Shown here: positions 25,489-34,557 of the stretch, piece after piece
Layout: each line of letters opens with the position of its first letter
Position numbering within the stretch: the stretch's first letter is position 1
Source: Hyphomicrobiales bacterium
GTDB lineage: Bacteria > Pseudomonadota > Alphaproteobacteria > Rhizobiales > Rhizobiaceae
Direction of reading: 5' to 3'
DNA: 64,000 bases
Assembly: GCA_900472395.1 (NCBI GenBank)
Contig: UCHV01000010.1
Span: forward strand, 62,001-126,000
Position numbers and translations under genes: made by a program
Notes under the pieces: model-generated
Seen by the model: only the letters and a program-made list of their open reading frames with translations
Told to the model about the DNA's origin: nothing
Databases searched by the model: none

Positions 25489-26517
25489 TTACCGCACCGG
25501 TGACAACAGGTAATGGCCGACACCCCAGACATCGCCCTGGTCGTGGCCGAAAAGCCCTGCGGTCGCGAGGAAAAACAGCCGCCAGCGCCGCCGCCATAGT
25601 GCAGCATCCTTCGCGTAAACCTGCGTGAGAATGGGTTGTATGCGATGAATTTCGGCATCGAAATTGGCCAGCCAATCGAGTGCTGTGCGCTGGTAATGTG
25701 TGCCGGACCAGCGCCATTCCTGCTCCACCTGGAATAGATCGCCGAAGCGATGAGGCAGGTCATGTGCGGGCATGATGCCGCCGGTGAAGAAATGATGTGC
25801 GATCCAGTCTGCCGGGTCGTCATGATCGAAGCGGTAGGACCGGGTCTTGTGCGTGAAAACATGCAGGAAAAGCTTGCCTTCGGCTTTTACCCAGCCGCGC
25901 ACCCGTTCCAGTAGATCACGCCAATTGGACATGTGCTCGAACATTTCGATCGAGACGACGCGGTCATATCTTTCCTCGGCGGAAAAATCGTTCATGTCGC
26001 ACGTGATGACGGTAAGATTGGTAAGCCCGCGCTGACTGGCAATGCCAAGAATATATTCGCGTTGCGATGCTGAGTTCGACACCGAAGTGATGCGTGAATT
26101 CGGAAAATGCTGCGCCAGATAAAGTGACAAAGAGCCCCAACCGCAGCCCAGTTCCAGAATGCTCATGCCGTCTTCTATCGCCGCGTGCTTGACGGTTTCG
26201 GCAAGTGCATGCGTTTCCGCTTCAAGAAGGCTGGTATCTTTCGCAGGATAAAGGCAGCAGGAATATTTGCGCTGCGGCCCCAGCACCAGCGAGAAAAACT
26301 CTGCCGGCACCTCGTAATGCTGGCGGTTGGCCTCGTCGGTATGTGTCGCAATCGGAAAGTGGCTCATTGTCTCGGCGAAAGCGCGTTCCGTTTCGGCCGG
26401 CGTGGCGGCCAGCTTTCGTTTGGTGCGGCCGCAGAGGAAATCGATGCCTGCAAGTGTGACGCTGTCGGAAAGCGGTGCACGCTCGGCGGCGTTTATGGCG
26501 AAGGCCAGCATGTTCAA
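25489..26517 (-). CDS. Cyclopropane-fatty-acyl-phospholipid synthase-like SAM methyltransferase
   Basis: This 342-aa enzyme of the CFA synthase class has the SAM-binding motif LELGCGWGSLSLYLAQHF, then VVSIEMFEHMSNW. It would methylenate or methylate unsaturated acyl chains of membrane phospholipids. The start is TTG 26517, overlapping the TGA of the upstream DUF1295 gene by 4 bases, with GAGGAG 8 bases upstream; ATG 26511 is less well spaced. It is shorter than classical Cfa and differs from the second copy at 29707, suggesting distinct reactions. It converges with the LuxR-type gene. Confidence 0.82.
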   Translation of the reverse strand: MNMLAFAINAAERAPLSDSVTLAGIDFLCGRTKRKLAATPAETERAFAETMSHFPIATHTDEANRQHYEVPAEFFSLVLGPQRKYSCCLYPAKDTSLLEAETHALAETVKHAAIEDGMSILELGCGWGSLSLYLAQHFPNSRITSVSNSASQREYILGIASQRGLTNLTVITCDMNDFSAEERYDRVVSIEMFEHMSNWRDLLERVRGWVKAEGKLFLHVFTHKTRSYRFDHDDPADWIAHHFFTGGIMPAHDLPHRFGDLFQVEQEWRWSGTHYQRTALDWLANFDAEIHRIQPILTQVYAKDAALWRRRWRLFFLATAGLFGHDQGDVWGVGHYLLSPVR

Positions 26518-27323
26518 GAGCGGTTCTCCTCAAAAGAGTGATTTTCGGACTTGCGAGGCCCGGGAAAAAAGGCGTTGACGCGCTGCTGGAGGCTACGGAA
26601 TTTTTCGCCGCGCGAGCGCAGCATATGTTCTTCCAGTGGCGGGATGCCGGAGACATGCACAAGCAGCCAATACATCATCATCGGTGCGAGCAACGCGAGC
26701 CAGCTCCAGGCAGTTCCCTGGAGGGCAAAAAGCAGCCAGCAACACCAGAACAGCCATTCGAAAAAGTAGTTGGGGTGGCGTGAATATCGCCAGAGACCAG
26801 TTTCGCAGACTTCGGTTTTCGCCTGCGGGGTTTTGCGGAAGCGGGCGAGTTGGAAATCGGACAGCGCTTCGCCACCCAATGCGATGGCTGCGACCGCCAT
26901 GGCGGCAATATCGAAGCCTTGAGCAAAAGCGGCGCTGTTCGTCGCAGCCAGATAGACCGAAAGCACGAGTACAAATGCGGCCAATGCCTGAATTTGCAGA
27001 AACACAAATAACCGCAGCGCGGCACTATCACCCCATTGTTCGATGAGATTTGCGTATCGTGGATCCTCGTCATGCTTGCCGGTGCGTGCGCCAATATGGC
27101 CGCCAAGCCGCAATGCCCAGGCCGCAATGATGACCAGCACCACCATGCGACGCCCAAATTCTCCGTTGGCCGAAAGGGCCGCGCCAATGCCGCCCAGTCC
27201 GACCGCAAAAGACCAGATCGTGTCGATCCAGCCGCTCCGTCCCGTCCAACGTTGAATTGCCCACGCGCCGGCCATCGCCGCCGATAACCAGATCGCAATA
27301 ACGATGAGTGGAATGAAATTCAT
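26514..27323 (-). CDS. DUF1295 family multi-pass membrane protein (steroid reductase/ICMT-like)
   Basis: This 269-aa membrane protein has about six or seven hydrophobic segments. The C-terminal signature LWRYSRHPNYFFEWLFWCCW is typical of DUF1295 and of the isoprenylcysteine methyltransferase/5-alpha-reductase superfamily, which bind NADPH or SAM at the membrane. It is translationally coupled to the CFA-like gene. A role in modifying a fatty acyl chain, as reductase or desaturation partner, is an inference from the operon. Confidence 0.75.
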   Translation of the reverse strand: MNFIPLIVIAIWLSAAMAGAWAIQRWTGRSGWIDTIWSFAVGLGGIGAALSANGEFGRRMVVLVIIAAWALRLGGHIGARTGKHDEDPRYANLIEQWGDSAALRLFVFLQIQALAAFVLVLSVYLAATNSAAFAQGFDIAAMAVAAIALGGEALSDFQLARFRKTPQAKTEVCETGLWRYSRHPNYFFEWLFWCCWLLFALQGTAWSWLALLAPMMMYWLLVHVSGIPPLEEHMLRSRGEKFRSLQQRVNAFFPGPRKSENHSFEENRS

Positions 27324-27375
27324 TGATCCGCCTGTGCCGGGTCGCCCGTTTTACGCTTGTGAACAGTAATGACGC

Positions 27376-27401
27376 GGAACGACCCGATTTAGTTTCGCGT
27401 T
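27376..27401 (+). promoter_or_regulatory. Candidate EcfG/RpoE2 general-stress promoter
   Basis: GGAAC at 27376-27380 and CGTT at 27398-27401 are separated by exactly 17 bases, matching the known alphaproteobacterial EcfG consensus GGAAC-N16-17-CGTT. It points to the plus strand and would start transcription near 27410, upstream of the FAD oxidase gene. Confidence 0.65.
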
Positions 27402-27507
27402 GCCGTCCAAAACATCCTGTCGGCATAAAATGGCGGGAGCGGTGAAACTTATCGGCCTCTTTCGTCGTCAAGCGTCACAGGAAAGATCAGAAGTCTACGA
27501 GGATTCC

Positions 27508-28890
27508 ATGGGATTTGATGGGCACTGCGGAAAAGCGGACCGCTTGAACATAGCGGTGGTGGGGAGCGGAATTTCCGGCCTGTCGGCTGCCTGGTTGTTA
27601 TCCAAACGTCATGACGTGACGGTTTTTGAAGCCGCGGACCGGATCGGCGGTCACAGCAATACGGTTGAGTTTGAAAGCCCGACCGGCCCGGTCGCCGTCG
27701 ATACCGGCTTTATCGTCTATAACGAAGTCACCTATCCCAACCTGACTGCCCTTTTTCGTACGCTCGATGTGCCGACCGTCGCCTCGAACATGTCTTTTGC
27801 GGTCTCGCTTGACGAAGGGGCATTCGAATATTCCGGCGGCACAGGCCTTGGTCTTTTTGCGCAGCGCTCCAATCTCGTCAGCCCGCGCTTCTGGTCGATG
27901 ATGCGGGATTTGCTGCGCTTTTATAAAAACGCCCCGCGTGACCTGCCAACCATGGCCGCCATCTCGCTTGGCGATTATCTCGATCGCAATGGTTACGGGC
28001 GCCCTTTTCGCGAAGACCACCTCTATCCCATGGCGGCCGCGATCTGGTCGACACCGGCGATGGAGGTTGCCGATTATCCCGCAGCCAGCTTTGTGAGGTT
28101 CTGCAGTAATCACGGGCTGCTCGAACTGTGGAACCGGCCTGTATGGCGAACGGTGAAAGGCGGCAGCAGGGAATATGTATCGCGCCTGACAAAGGATTTT
28201 GCCGACAGGATCATGCTTTCCACCCCCGTCGCCGAAATCAGGCGCAAGCCCAATCAGGTGGAAATTCGCGATGCTCACGGCCGGGTCCACGTATTCGATG
28301 AGGTGGTTATCGCCACGCATGCCGACCAGGCACTTCGCATGCTCTCCGATGCAAGCGAGCGCGAAAAGAGCATCCTTGGGACATTTCGTTATGCCCGCAA
28401 TGAGGCGGTTCTGCATGGTGACATCGGGCTGATGCCGAAACGACGCGCAGCGTGGTCCAGCTGGAATTACGTTACCGAAGCCGGGGAAATCGGTCGTGAC
28501 GGTGCACACCTGCCTTCCATCACCTACTGGATGAACAAGCTGCAACCGCTCGGCTCTGCCCCATCGACTTTCGTGACGCTCAATCCCTGCCGACAACCCC
28601 GTGAGGAAACCGTCATCCGGCGCGAGGTTTACGAACATCCCGTTTTCGACCTTGCGACCGACAGGGCTCAACAGGAAATCTGGTCGCTGCAGGGTGTGCG
28701 CAACACCTGGTTCTGCGGCGCTCATTTCGGCTCAGGTTTCCATGAAGACGGTATTCAGGCCGGCTTGGCCGTGGCTGAGGATATCGGCGGCGTCAGGCGT
28801 CCCTGGGAGGTGGAACAGGAAAGCGCGCGCATCGTCCGCAAGCCGGTAACGAGACCTCTTCTCCGGCCGCGTGTCGAGGTGTCGGCATGA
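27508..28890 (+). CDS. FAD/NAD(P)-binding amine-oxidase-like protein (COG2907)
   Basis: This 460-aa flavoprotein has the motif VVGSGISGLSAAWLLSKRHDVTVFEA near its start, then DRIGGHSNTVE and VDTGFIVYNEVTYPNL, all typical of the COG2907 amine-oxidase-like family found beside CFA synthase genes. The C-terminal FAD-contact segment is FCGAHFGSGFHEDGIQAG. ATG 27508 has GAGGA 5 bases upstream; ATG 27430 is also possible. It overlaps the DUF1365 gene by 4 bases. It likely oxidises or desaturates a lipid acyl chain rather than an amine. Confidence 0.8.
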   Translation: MGFDGHCGKADRLNIAVVGSGISGLSAAWLLSKRHDVTVFEAADRIGGHSNTVEFESPTGPVAVDTGFIVYNEVTYPNLTALFRTLDVPTVASNMSFAVSLDEGAFEYSGGTGLGLFAQRSNLVSPRFWSMMRDLLRFYKNAPRDLPTMAAISLGDYLDRNGYGRPFREDHLYPMAAAIWSTPAMEVADYPAASFVRFCSNHGLLELWNRPVWRTVKGGSREYVSRLTKDFADRIMLSTPVAEIRRKPNQVEIRDAHGRVHVFDEVVIATHADQALRMLSDASEREKSILGTFRYARNEAVLHGDIGLMPKRRAAWSSWNYVTEAGEIGRDGAHLPSITYWMNKLQPLGSAPSTFVTLNPCRQPREETVIRREVYEHPVFDLATDRAQQEIWSLQGVRNTWFCGAHFGSGFHEDGIQAGLAVAEDIGGVRRPWEVEQESARIVRKPVTRPLLRPRVEVSA

Positions 28891-29720
28891 TGCCGGAACT
28901 GAAATCGGCGCTCTTTCCCGGCCACGTGACGCATGCGCGGCTGAAGCCGAAAGAGCACAAACTGGCGTACCGCATCTATTCGCTGCTGCTTGATCTGGAC
29001 GAGCTGGACGAAGTCGACCGTCGGCTGAAGCTGTTTTCGGTCGATCGGTTCAATCTCTTTTCCTTCTACCGTAAGGATCGTGGCGATCGCTCCGGCTCAA
29101 ATCTCAAGGCGCATGTCGAAAAGACAATGCGGGCCGGCGGGTTGGAACCCGATGGCGGGCCGATCCGGCTTTTGACCATGCCGAGGCTGCTTGGCTGGGC
29201 TTTCAATCCGCTCAGCGTTTTCTTCTGCTATCGTCGTGATGGCACCCTTCACGCCATACTTTGGGAAGTGGACAACACGTTCGGCGAGCGCCACGGATAC
29301 ATGATCCCAGTGGAAGGCGACCCCGCGGCTGAAATCGTTCAGCACTGCGACAAGGCGTTTTATGTGTCGCCCTTCATGGACATGGACCTTCGTTACCGGT
29401 TTCGCGTTACACCTCCGGCCGAAAAATTGGCGATCCGTATCGACACGTTCGATGAAGAGGGTCTCGTGCTGACGGCCCGGCATCTGGCGAAACGCGCTGA
29501 GCTTACGGACATGGCGCTGTTGAAAGCGTTTTGTGCCATCCCGTTTCTGACGCTCCGCGTCATCGGCGGCATTCATTGGGAAGCGTTGAAGATCTGGGTG
29601 AAAGGGGTGGGCTTGCGTGTGCGCCCCCGGCCTCCTGAACTGCCGGTCTCTTATGGTCACGCTATTCCATCCAACAGCCATGCTCCTTCCAAAAAGGCCG
29701 ATTTGAATGAGCCAGTCTGA
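28887..29720 (+). CDS. DUF1365 family protein
   Basis: This 277-aa protein is a DUF1365 member, recognised by LFPGHVTHARLKPKEHKLAYRIY, the LLTMPRLLGWAFNPLSVFFCY core and KAFYVSPFMDMDLRYRFRV. The function of the family is not established. It is almost always found next to FAD amine-oxidase-like and CFA-like genes, as here. It overlaps its neighbours at both ends (4 bases upstream, 14 bases downstream), so the three products are probably made in fixed ratio. Confidence 0.85.
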   Translation: MMPELKSALFPGHVTHARLKPKEHKLAYRIYSLLLDLDELDEVDRRLKLFSVDRFNLFSFYRKDRGDRSGSNLKAHVEKTMRAGGLEPDGGPIRLLTMPRLLGWAFNPLSVFFCYRRDGTLHAILWEVDNTFGERHGYMIPVEGDPAAEIVQHCDKAFYVSPFMDMDLRYRFRVTPPAEKLAIRIDTFDEEGLVLTARHLAKRAELTDMALLKAFCAIPFLTLRVIGGIHWEALKIWVKGVGLRVRPRPPELPVSYGHAIPSNSHAPSKKADLNEPV

Positions 29721-30939
29721 CGATTTTTCCGACATGATGTTCGCTGCGCCAAAGGCGGATGCAAAACTGAGTTTTGGCGGGCGCCTGACCGATAAACTGA
29801 TCCACAGGCTTCATTACGGTCGGTTGAAAGTCGTCTTGCCGTCTGGCGCCCAGGTGGAAAAGACCGGTCCCGAGCCAGGCCCTGATGCAACCATTGTCAT
29901 GCACCGCTGGCGCGCGCTGCGGCGGCTTGTAACCGCCGGAGATATCGGGTTTGCCGAAGGCTTCATCGACGGTGACTGGAGCACACCCGACTTGACGGCG
30001 CTCATTCGTCTTGCCGCCCGTAACGGCGAGGTGCTTGCGCCGGCCATCGATGGGCATGCCGTGATGCGGCTCGTCAATCGTATCGGTCATTTGCTGAACG
30101 CCAATACCAAACGCGGAAGCCGGCGCAACATCGAGGCGCATTACGATCTCGGCAACGATTTCTACAAGGAATGGCTCGATCCCTCGATGCTTTATTCCTC
30201 GGGCATTTTTGATGAGGAAACAGCGACACTCGAGGCGGCCCAGGCCAGAAAACTCGATCGCATCCGCGAAAAACTCGATCTCGAGGGTGGCGAAAGCGTG
30301 CTCGAAATCGGTTGCGGCTGGGGTGCGCTGGCCGTGGATCTTGCCACCCGGAGCGAAGCCGCGATAACCGGCATTACGCTTTCCCCCTCGCAATTGGCAT
30401 GGGCAAATAACGCGGTGGCGAAAAGCGGGAAAGCCTCACAGGTGGATCTGCGGCTGCAGGATTACCGAGATGTTCGTGGCCAATTCGACCGGATCGTGTC
30501 GATCGAAATGTTCGAAGCGGTCGGCGAGGCGTATTGGCCGGGCTATTTCGAGACCCTGAAACGCTGCCTCAACGCGGATGGTCGCGCCGTGCTTCAGATC
30601 ATCTCGATTGAAGAGGCGCGCTACGACGCCTATCGCGGCAAGGCAGATTTTATCCAGAAATATGTGTTTCCTGGCGGTTTCCTGCCATCCGACACGGCGC
30701 TGGCCAGGGCTGTTGCGCAGGCCGGGCTGAAACTTCGAGAAGTCGAGCATTTCGGCAAATCATATGCCCGAACGCTGCTGGAGTGGCGGCTTCGTTTTCA
30801 CGCGCATTGGCCGGCCATTGCTGCGCAAGGGTTCGACGAGCGCTTTCGCAGGCTCTGGCATTATTATCTCTGCTACTGCGAAGCCGGCTTCGAAGAAGGA
30901 AGCATCAATGTCGGGCTTTATACGATCGAACATGCGTAA
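29707..30939 (+). CDS. cfa: Cyclopropane-fatty-acyl-phospholipid synthase family methyltransferase
   Basis: This 410-aa CFA synthase has an N-terminal domain, the SAM motif VLEIGCGWGALAVDLA, then GITLSPSQLAWAN and the catalytic-region SIEMFEAVGEAYWPGYF. The segment RNIEAHYDLGNDFYKEWLDPSMLYSSGIF is the family hallmark. The length is normal. It starts inside the 3' end of the DUF1365 gene. Members add a methylene or methyl from SAM to a cis double bond in phospholipid acyl chains. Here it forms part of a larger lipid-modification operon, so the product may be a methylated rather than cyclopropane chain. Confidence 0.85.
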   Translation: MSQSDDFSDMMFAAPKADAKLSFGGRLTDKLIHRLHYGRLKVVLPSGAQVEKTGPEPGPDATIVMHRWRALRRLVTAGDIGFAEGFIDGDWSTPDLTALIRLAARNGEVLAPAIDGHAVMRLVNRIGHLLNANTKRGSRRNIEAHYDLGNDFYKEWLDPSMLYSSGIFDEETATLEAAQARKLDRIREKLDLEGGESVLEIGCGWGALAVDLATRSEAAITGITLSPSQLAWANNAVAKSGKASQVDLRLQDYRDVRGQFDRIVSIEMFEAVGEAYWPGYFETLKRCLNADGRAVLQIISIEEARYDAYRGKADFIQKYVFPGGFLPSDTALARAVAQAGLKLREVEHFGKSYARTLLEWRLRFHAHWPAIAAQGFDERFRRLWHYYLCYCEAGFEEGSINVGLYTIEHA

Positions 30940-30958
30940 GCGGCGAAGGAGAGCTGCG

Positions 30959-31345
30959 ATGAGAATGGTGATCACAACAGCGATGCTTCTGGCATCCGGA
31001 CTGACGGGAATGGTCGAGGCTGCCGATTACGATGGCCAATGGGCGCGCGGCGATGGCAAGGCCAGGGTTTTGGTGGGGGCCTGCGGATCGGATATCTGCG
31101 CCGTCAACACCTGGATCAAACCGGGGACACCCAAGGAAAAGAAGGGCGACAAGCTGGTGATGACGATCAGGCCAGATGCTGCCGGTGCCTATTCCGGCAG
31201 CGCTTTCGATCCTCAAAGAGATATGACCTACAAGCTCACGCTGACGGTGAACGGCAACAGGATGACCACAAAAGGCTGCATGATTGCCGGGCTCCTCTGC
31301 AAAAGTGTCGAATGGACGAAGATAGTCGATACCGCGAAACAGTGA
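30959..31345 (+). CDS. DUF2147 family secreted protein
   Basis: This 128-aa protein has an N-terminal signal peptide (MRMVITTAMLLASGLTGMVEA, cleaved near AEA-AD). The DUF2147 core follows: GQWARGDGKARV, CGSDICAVNTWIKPG and KGCMIAGLLCKSVEWTK, a small periplasmic lipocalin-like fold. Four cysteines could form two disulfides. ATG 30959 has AAGGAG 7 bases upstream. It lies 19 bases after cfa in the same operon and may carry a lipid, but this is an inference from fold and context. Confidence 0.75.
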   Translation: MRMVITTAMLLASGLTGMVEAADYDGQWARGDGKARVLVGACGSDICAVNTWIKPGTPKEKKGDKLVMTIRPDAAGAYSGSAFDPQRDMTYKLTLTVNGNRMTTKGCMIAGLLCKSVEWTKIVDTAKQ

Positions 31346-31361
31346 CTATAAGGAGCAAGCA

Positions 31362-31778
31362 ATGAAAACCTATGCCGTCGCCTATGTCGTCACAGCAATC
31401 GTCTTCCTTGTTGTCGATTCCATCTGGTTGAGCACGATGGCGGATCGCCTTTATCGGCCTGTTATGGGAGACATGCTGGCGCCGAAGTTCCGGTTGCTGC
31501 CCGCCATCGTTTTTTATGTTCTCTTTATTGCGGGGCTGGTCTTTCTGGCTGTTCGGCCCGGCATCCTGGCTCAATCGGTCTGGACAGGGCTCATCCACGG
31601 CGCGGTATTGGGTTTCACGGCATATGCGACCTATGACCTGACCAATCAGGCAACATTGAAAAACTGGTCGACTTCCTTGACGGTCGCGGATCTCATTTGG
31701 GGAACGTTCGTTTCCGCTTTGGCCGCTGGGGCCGGCACCTGGGCGGCACTGCGTTTCATCGACCCGCCGGCGTCCTGA
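31362..31778 (+). CDS. DUF2177 family membrane protein
   Basis: This 138-aa protein has four predicted transmembrane segments, with the family start AYVVTAIVFLVVDSIWLSTM and the GFTAYATYDLTNQATLKNW signature of DUF2177. Function unknown. AAGGAG precedes ATG 31362. It is the last gene of the plus-strand lipid cluster and converges on the GntR gene with an 8-base gap. No terminator is visible between them. Confidence 0.8.
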   Translation: MKTYAVAYVVTAIVFLVVDSIWLSTMADRLYRPVMGDMLAPKFRLLPAIVFYVLFIAGLVFLAVRPGILAQSVWTGLIHGAVLGFTAYATYDLTNQATLKNWSTSLTVADLIWGTFVSALAAGAGTWAALRFIDPPAS

Positions 31779-31786
31779 AGGCAGTG

Positions 31787-32548
31787 TCAGACAGTTCGGC
31801 TCTGGGAATAATCCGCCTGCTGCCCGGATAACCGCTGGCGATACCTGTCTTTTGCGGCGACCAGATGCGCGCGCATGGCATCGCGCGCCGCATCGGCATC
31901 GCCCGCCGAAATCGCCTGCAGGATGCGCAGGTGTTCGCGTTGCAGGCCGCCGAGATAATCGGCCGACAGAACCTCAACGGAATACCATGGGGAACTGCGG
32001 TCACAGGGAATGGTGCGATCGCCCAGCGCATCGAGAATTTCGACGTAGAATTCGTTGTTCGTTGCAGCGGCGATTTCGCGGTGAAATGCGAAATCCGCTT
32101 TCCCCGTCGGTTCGCCATTTTTCAAAAGAGCCTCGAACTCGAAAAAGGCCTCCTGGATGCGGGCTTCCTGCGATGGGCTTCGGCGCTGGGCGGCAAGGCC
32201 CGCGCTTTCGATCTCGATCCCCATGCGCACTTCCAGCACATTGACCGCGCGGCTGATGCGGTTGCCCATATCGGCGGTAATCGCGCTGATCTTCAGCGTC
32301 GGGCTGTCGATGACAAACACGCCCGCGCCATGCCGCACCTCCACCATGCTGTCTGCCGCAAGGGCCGCAACGGCCTCTCGCACCACGGTGCGACTGACAC
32401 CAAAAATCTCCGTCATGCGGGTTTCGGTCGGCAGTTTCTCGCCGACGGGATAATCGCCGGCGAGAATTTGTGCGCGCAATTGCTGCGCAACATTTTCGAA
32501 GAGCTTCGGTTTTCGCTCGATACGCATATCGGCAATGTTTGCACGCAT
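31787..32548 (-). CDS. GntR-family (FadR subfamily) transcriptional regulator
   Basis: This 253-aa repressor has an N-terminal winged helix-turn-helix (LRAQILAGDYPVGEKLPTETRMTEIFGVSRTVVREAVAAL) and a C-terminal FCD ligand domain with metal-binding character (ADFAFHREIAAATNNEF, LGGLQREHLRILQAI). ATG 32548 with GGGAG upstream is chosen over an in-frame extension. It is the last gene of the dctPQM operon (11 bases after dctM). It probably represses the transporter and the divergent dehydrogenase in response to the imported sugar acid. Confidence 0.85.
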   Translation of the reverse strand: MRANIADMRIERKPKLFENVAQQLRAQILAGDYPVGEKLPTETRMTEIFGVSRTVVREAVAALAADSMVEVRHGAGVFVIDSPTLKISAITADMGNRISRAVNVLEVRMGIEIESAGLAAQRRSPSQEARIQEAFFEFEALLKNGEPTGKADFAFHREIAAATNNEFYVEILDALGDRTIPCDRSSPWYSVEVLSADYLGGLQREHLRILQAISAGDADAARDAMRAHLVAAKDRYRQRLSGQQADYSQSRTV

Positions 32549-32558
32549 GTCATTCTCC

Positions 32559-33839
32559 CTATCGGAAGACGCTCGGCAACCAGAGCGACAAGGCGGGAAT
32601 GTAGGTAACCAGCAACAGAACGACGATACCGGCACCGTAGAAAGGCCAGATGGAACGCATCGCTTCCCACACAGATATCTTGCCCACCGCACAGGCGACG
32701 AATTGCACCCCTCCCACCGGTGGCGTGTTGAGGCCGATGCCGTAATTGAGGATCATGATGACGCCGAAATGCACCGGATCGATGCCGTACGCGACCGCAA
32801 TCGGCAGGAAGATCGGCGTTGTAATGATGATCGTCGGACCCATGTCCATGAACGTGCCGAGCACCAGCATGATGACGTTCAAGAGAAGCAGGATCATGAT
32901 CGGGTTGTCGGACAAAGTCTGCATCCATGCGACCAATGTTGCCGGCACGCGCAGGAAGGCCATCAGCCAGGAGAAGGATGCGGCGCAACCGATAATGAGC
33001 AGAACCATGGCGGTGGTGCGCACGGCACCCATCGTGGCATGCACGAAATCCTTCCAGCCCAGCTGGCGGTAGACGAGCGTGGTGATCAGCAGCGCGTAAA
33101 TGACGGCGATGCAGGAGCTTTCCGTTGCGGTGAAGATGCCTGAGCGGACTCCGCCGAAGATGATGGCGATCAGCAGGAGGCCGGGGATGGCAACGGCCAG
33201 AAGATGCAGGGCGACCGCAAAACCCGGGAAAGGCTCGGTCGGATAACCGCGTTTGCTGGCGACGAAATAGGCGGTCACCATCAACACCGCTGCAAACAGC
33301 AGGCCTGGAATAACACCGGCCGTGAACAGGTCGGCGATGGAAATCTTGCCGCCGGCCGAGATCGAATAAATGATCATGTTATGCGAAGGCGGCAGGAGAA
33401 GTGCGATCAATGCCGCCATAGAGGTGACGTTGACGGCATAGTCAGCACCGTAACCGCGTGCCTTCATCTGGGGGATCATCAAGCCGCCGACAGCTGCGGC
33501 TTCCGCCACTGCCGAGCCTGAAATGCCGCCGAAAAGTGTGGAGGTGAGGATGTTCACCTGTCCAAGACCACCGCGCAAGTGTCCCACGATGGATGCCGCA
33601 AAGGCGACAATGCGGCCGGCAATGCCACCGCGCACCATCAGGTCCCCGGAATAGATGAAAAAGGGAATTGCGAGCATGGAAAACACGCTCATGCCGGAAT
33701 TCATGCGCTGGAACACGACGAGAGGCGGCAGGCCCATGTAGACGACGGTCGCAAGGCTGGAGATGCCAAGGCAAAAAGCAATCGGCGTGCCGATCAGCAT
33801 CAGCAGCGTAAATGTGCCGAAGAGGATCCAGAGTTCCAT
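32559..33839 (-). CDS. dctM: TRAP transporter large permease DctM
   Basis: This 426-aa DctM subunit has about 12 transmembrane segments. Motifs include FYIYSGDLMVRGGIAGR-like FIYSGDLMVRGG, GGISGSAVAEAAAVGGLMIPQMKARGY and FMDMGPTIIITTPIFLP, all standard. It uses an ion gradient to import an organic or sugar acid delivered by DctP. A GGGGGA ribosome binding site is upstream, and the gap to dctQ is 4 bases. Confidence 0.9.
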   Translation of the reverse strand: MELWILFGTFTLLMLIGTPIAFCLGISSLATVVYMGLPPLVVFQRMNSGMSVFSMLAIPFFIYSGDLMVRGGIAGRIVAFAASIVGHLRGGLGQVNILTSTLFGGISGSAVAEAAAVGGLMIPQMKARGYGADYAVNVTSMAALIALLLPPSHNMIIYSISAGGKISIADLFTAGVIPGLLFAAVLMVTAYFVASKRGYPTEPFPGFAVALHLLAVAIPGLLLIAIIFGGVRSGIFTATESSCIAVIYALLITTLVYRQLGWKDFVHATMGAVRTTAMVLLIIGCAASFSWLMAFLRVPATLVAWMQTLSDNPIMILLLLNVIMLVLGTFMDMGPTIIITTPIFLPIAVAYGIDPVHFGVIMILNYGIGLNTPPVGGVQFVACAVGKISVWEAMRSIWPFYGAGIVVLLLVTYIPALSLWLPSVFR

Positions 33840-33843
33840 CGTA

Positions 33844-34449
33844 TCATTCCCCCTTCGTCGCGCCGGGCGTGTTCAGCCGGGCCGCGTCCTTGCGGACGTC
33901 TTCGATATTTTCCAGTTCGACTGCGATTTCGGTCGGTGCCATTTCGTCCAGTGCGTCATCCACCGGCGCGCCCAGCGCACGTGCAACAACACGCTCCAGT
34001 GCAAACAGGGTGATCAGCACGCCACCGCCGACGATGGGCACGTAATCCCACGCGCCGGATATGCCGAGTGCGGGCATGGTTGTTGCTGCGGTGAGGCTGA
34101 TAAGTTTGCCGCCATACCAGACCATGCCGATGCCGAAGGCCAGGATGACGAGGTCGGAAATCATCCGCAGCCATTTCTTGCCCGTTGGCGGCAGCACATA
34201 GAGCAGGACGTCGAAACCCATGTGATTGTTTTCACGTACGCCGACGGCCGCGCCGAGAAAGATGAACCAGCTCATCAGGATCACCGCGCCGGCTTCCGTC
34301 CAGCTCGGTGAATCGTTGAGAACATATCGGCAGAAGACCTGCCAGGCGACGATCGCCGTCATCACGACGAGCCCGATGCCGGCAAGGTAAAGCACCAGCG
34401 TGTTGAGCTTGGTGAGAATGGGCAGGCCAGTTCTAAAGGGGGCAGACAT
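33844..34449 (-). CDS. dctQ: TRAP transporter small permease DctQ
   Basis: This 201-aa protein has four transmembrane helices with the DctQ signature VFCRYVLNDSPSWTEAGAVILMSWFIFLGAAVGVRENNHMGFD. The start at ATG 34449 is supported by CAGGAGAC and by the normal N-terminus; an upstream extension is rejected. The acidic C-terminal tail is somewhat longer than usual. It partners DctM and DctP. Confidence 0.88.
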   Translation of the reverse strand: MSAPFRTGLPILTKLNTLVLYLAGIGLVVMTAIVAWQVFCRYVLNDSPSWTEAGAVILMSWFIFLGAAVGVRENNHMGFDVLLYVLPPTGKKWLRMISDLVILAFGIGMVWYGGKLISLTAATTMPALGISGAWDYVPIVGGGVLITLFALERVVARALGAPVDDALDEMAPTEIAVELENIEDVRKDAARLNTPGATKGE

Positions 34450-34523
34450 GGGTAAGCGTCTCCTGACCTTTCCGCCACGCGGAAGGGTTGGACGAAGGTC
34501 CTGGACATCAGATCGAGAATGAA

Positions 34524-34550
34524 GGCCCGCTCCCAAGGAGAGAGCGGGCC
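34524..34550 (-). other. Hairpin between dctP and dctQ
   Basis: GGCCCGCTC-N9-GAGCGGGCC forms a 9-bp stem 8 bases after the dctP stop on the minus strand. There is no U tract. Such stems commonly protect the message of the binding protein, giving it in excess over the permease. Confidence 0.6.
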
Positions 34551-34557
34551 GAAAGGC

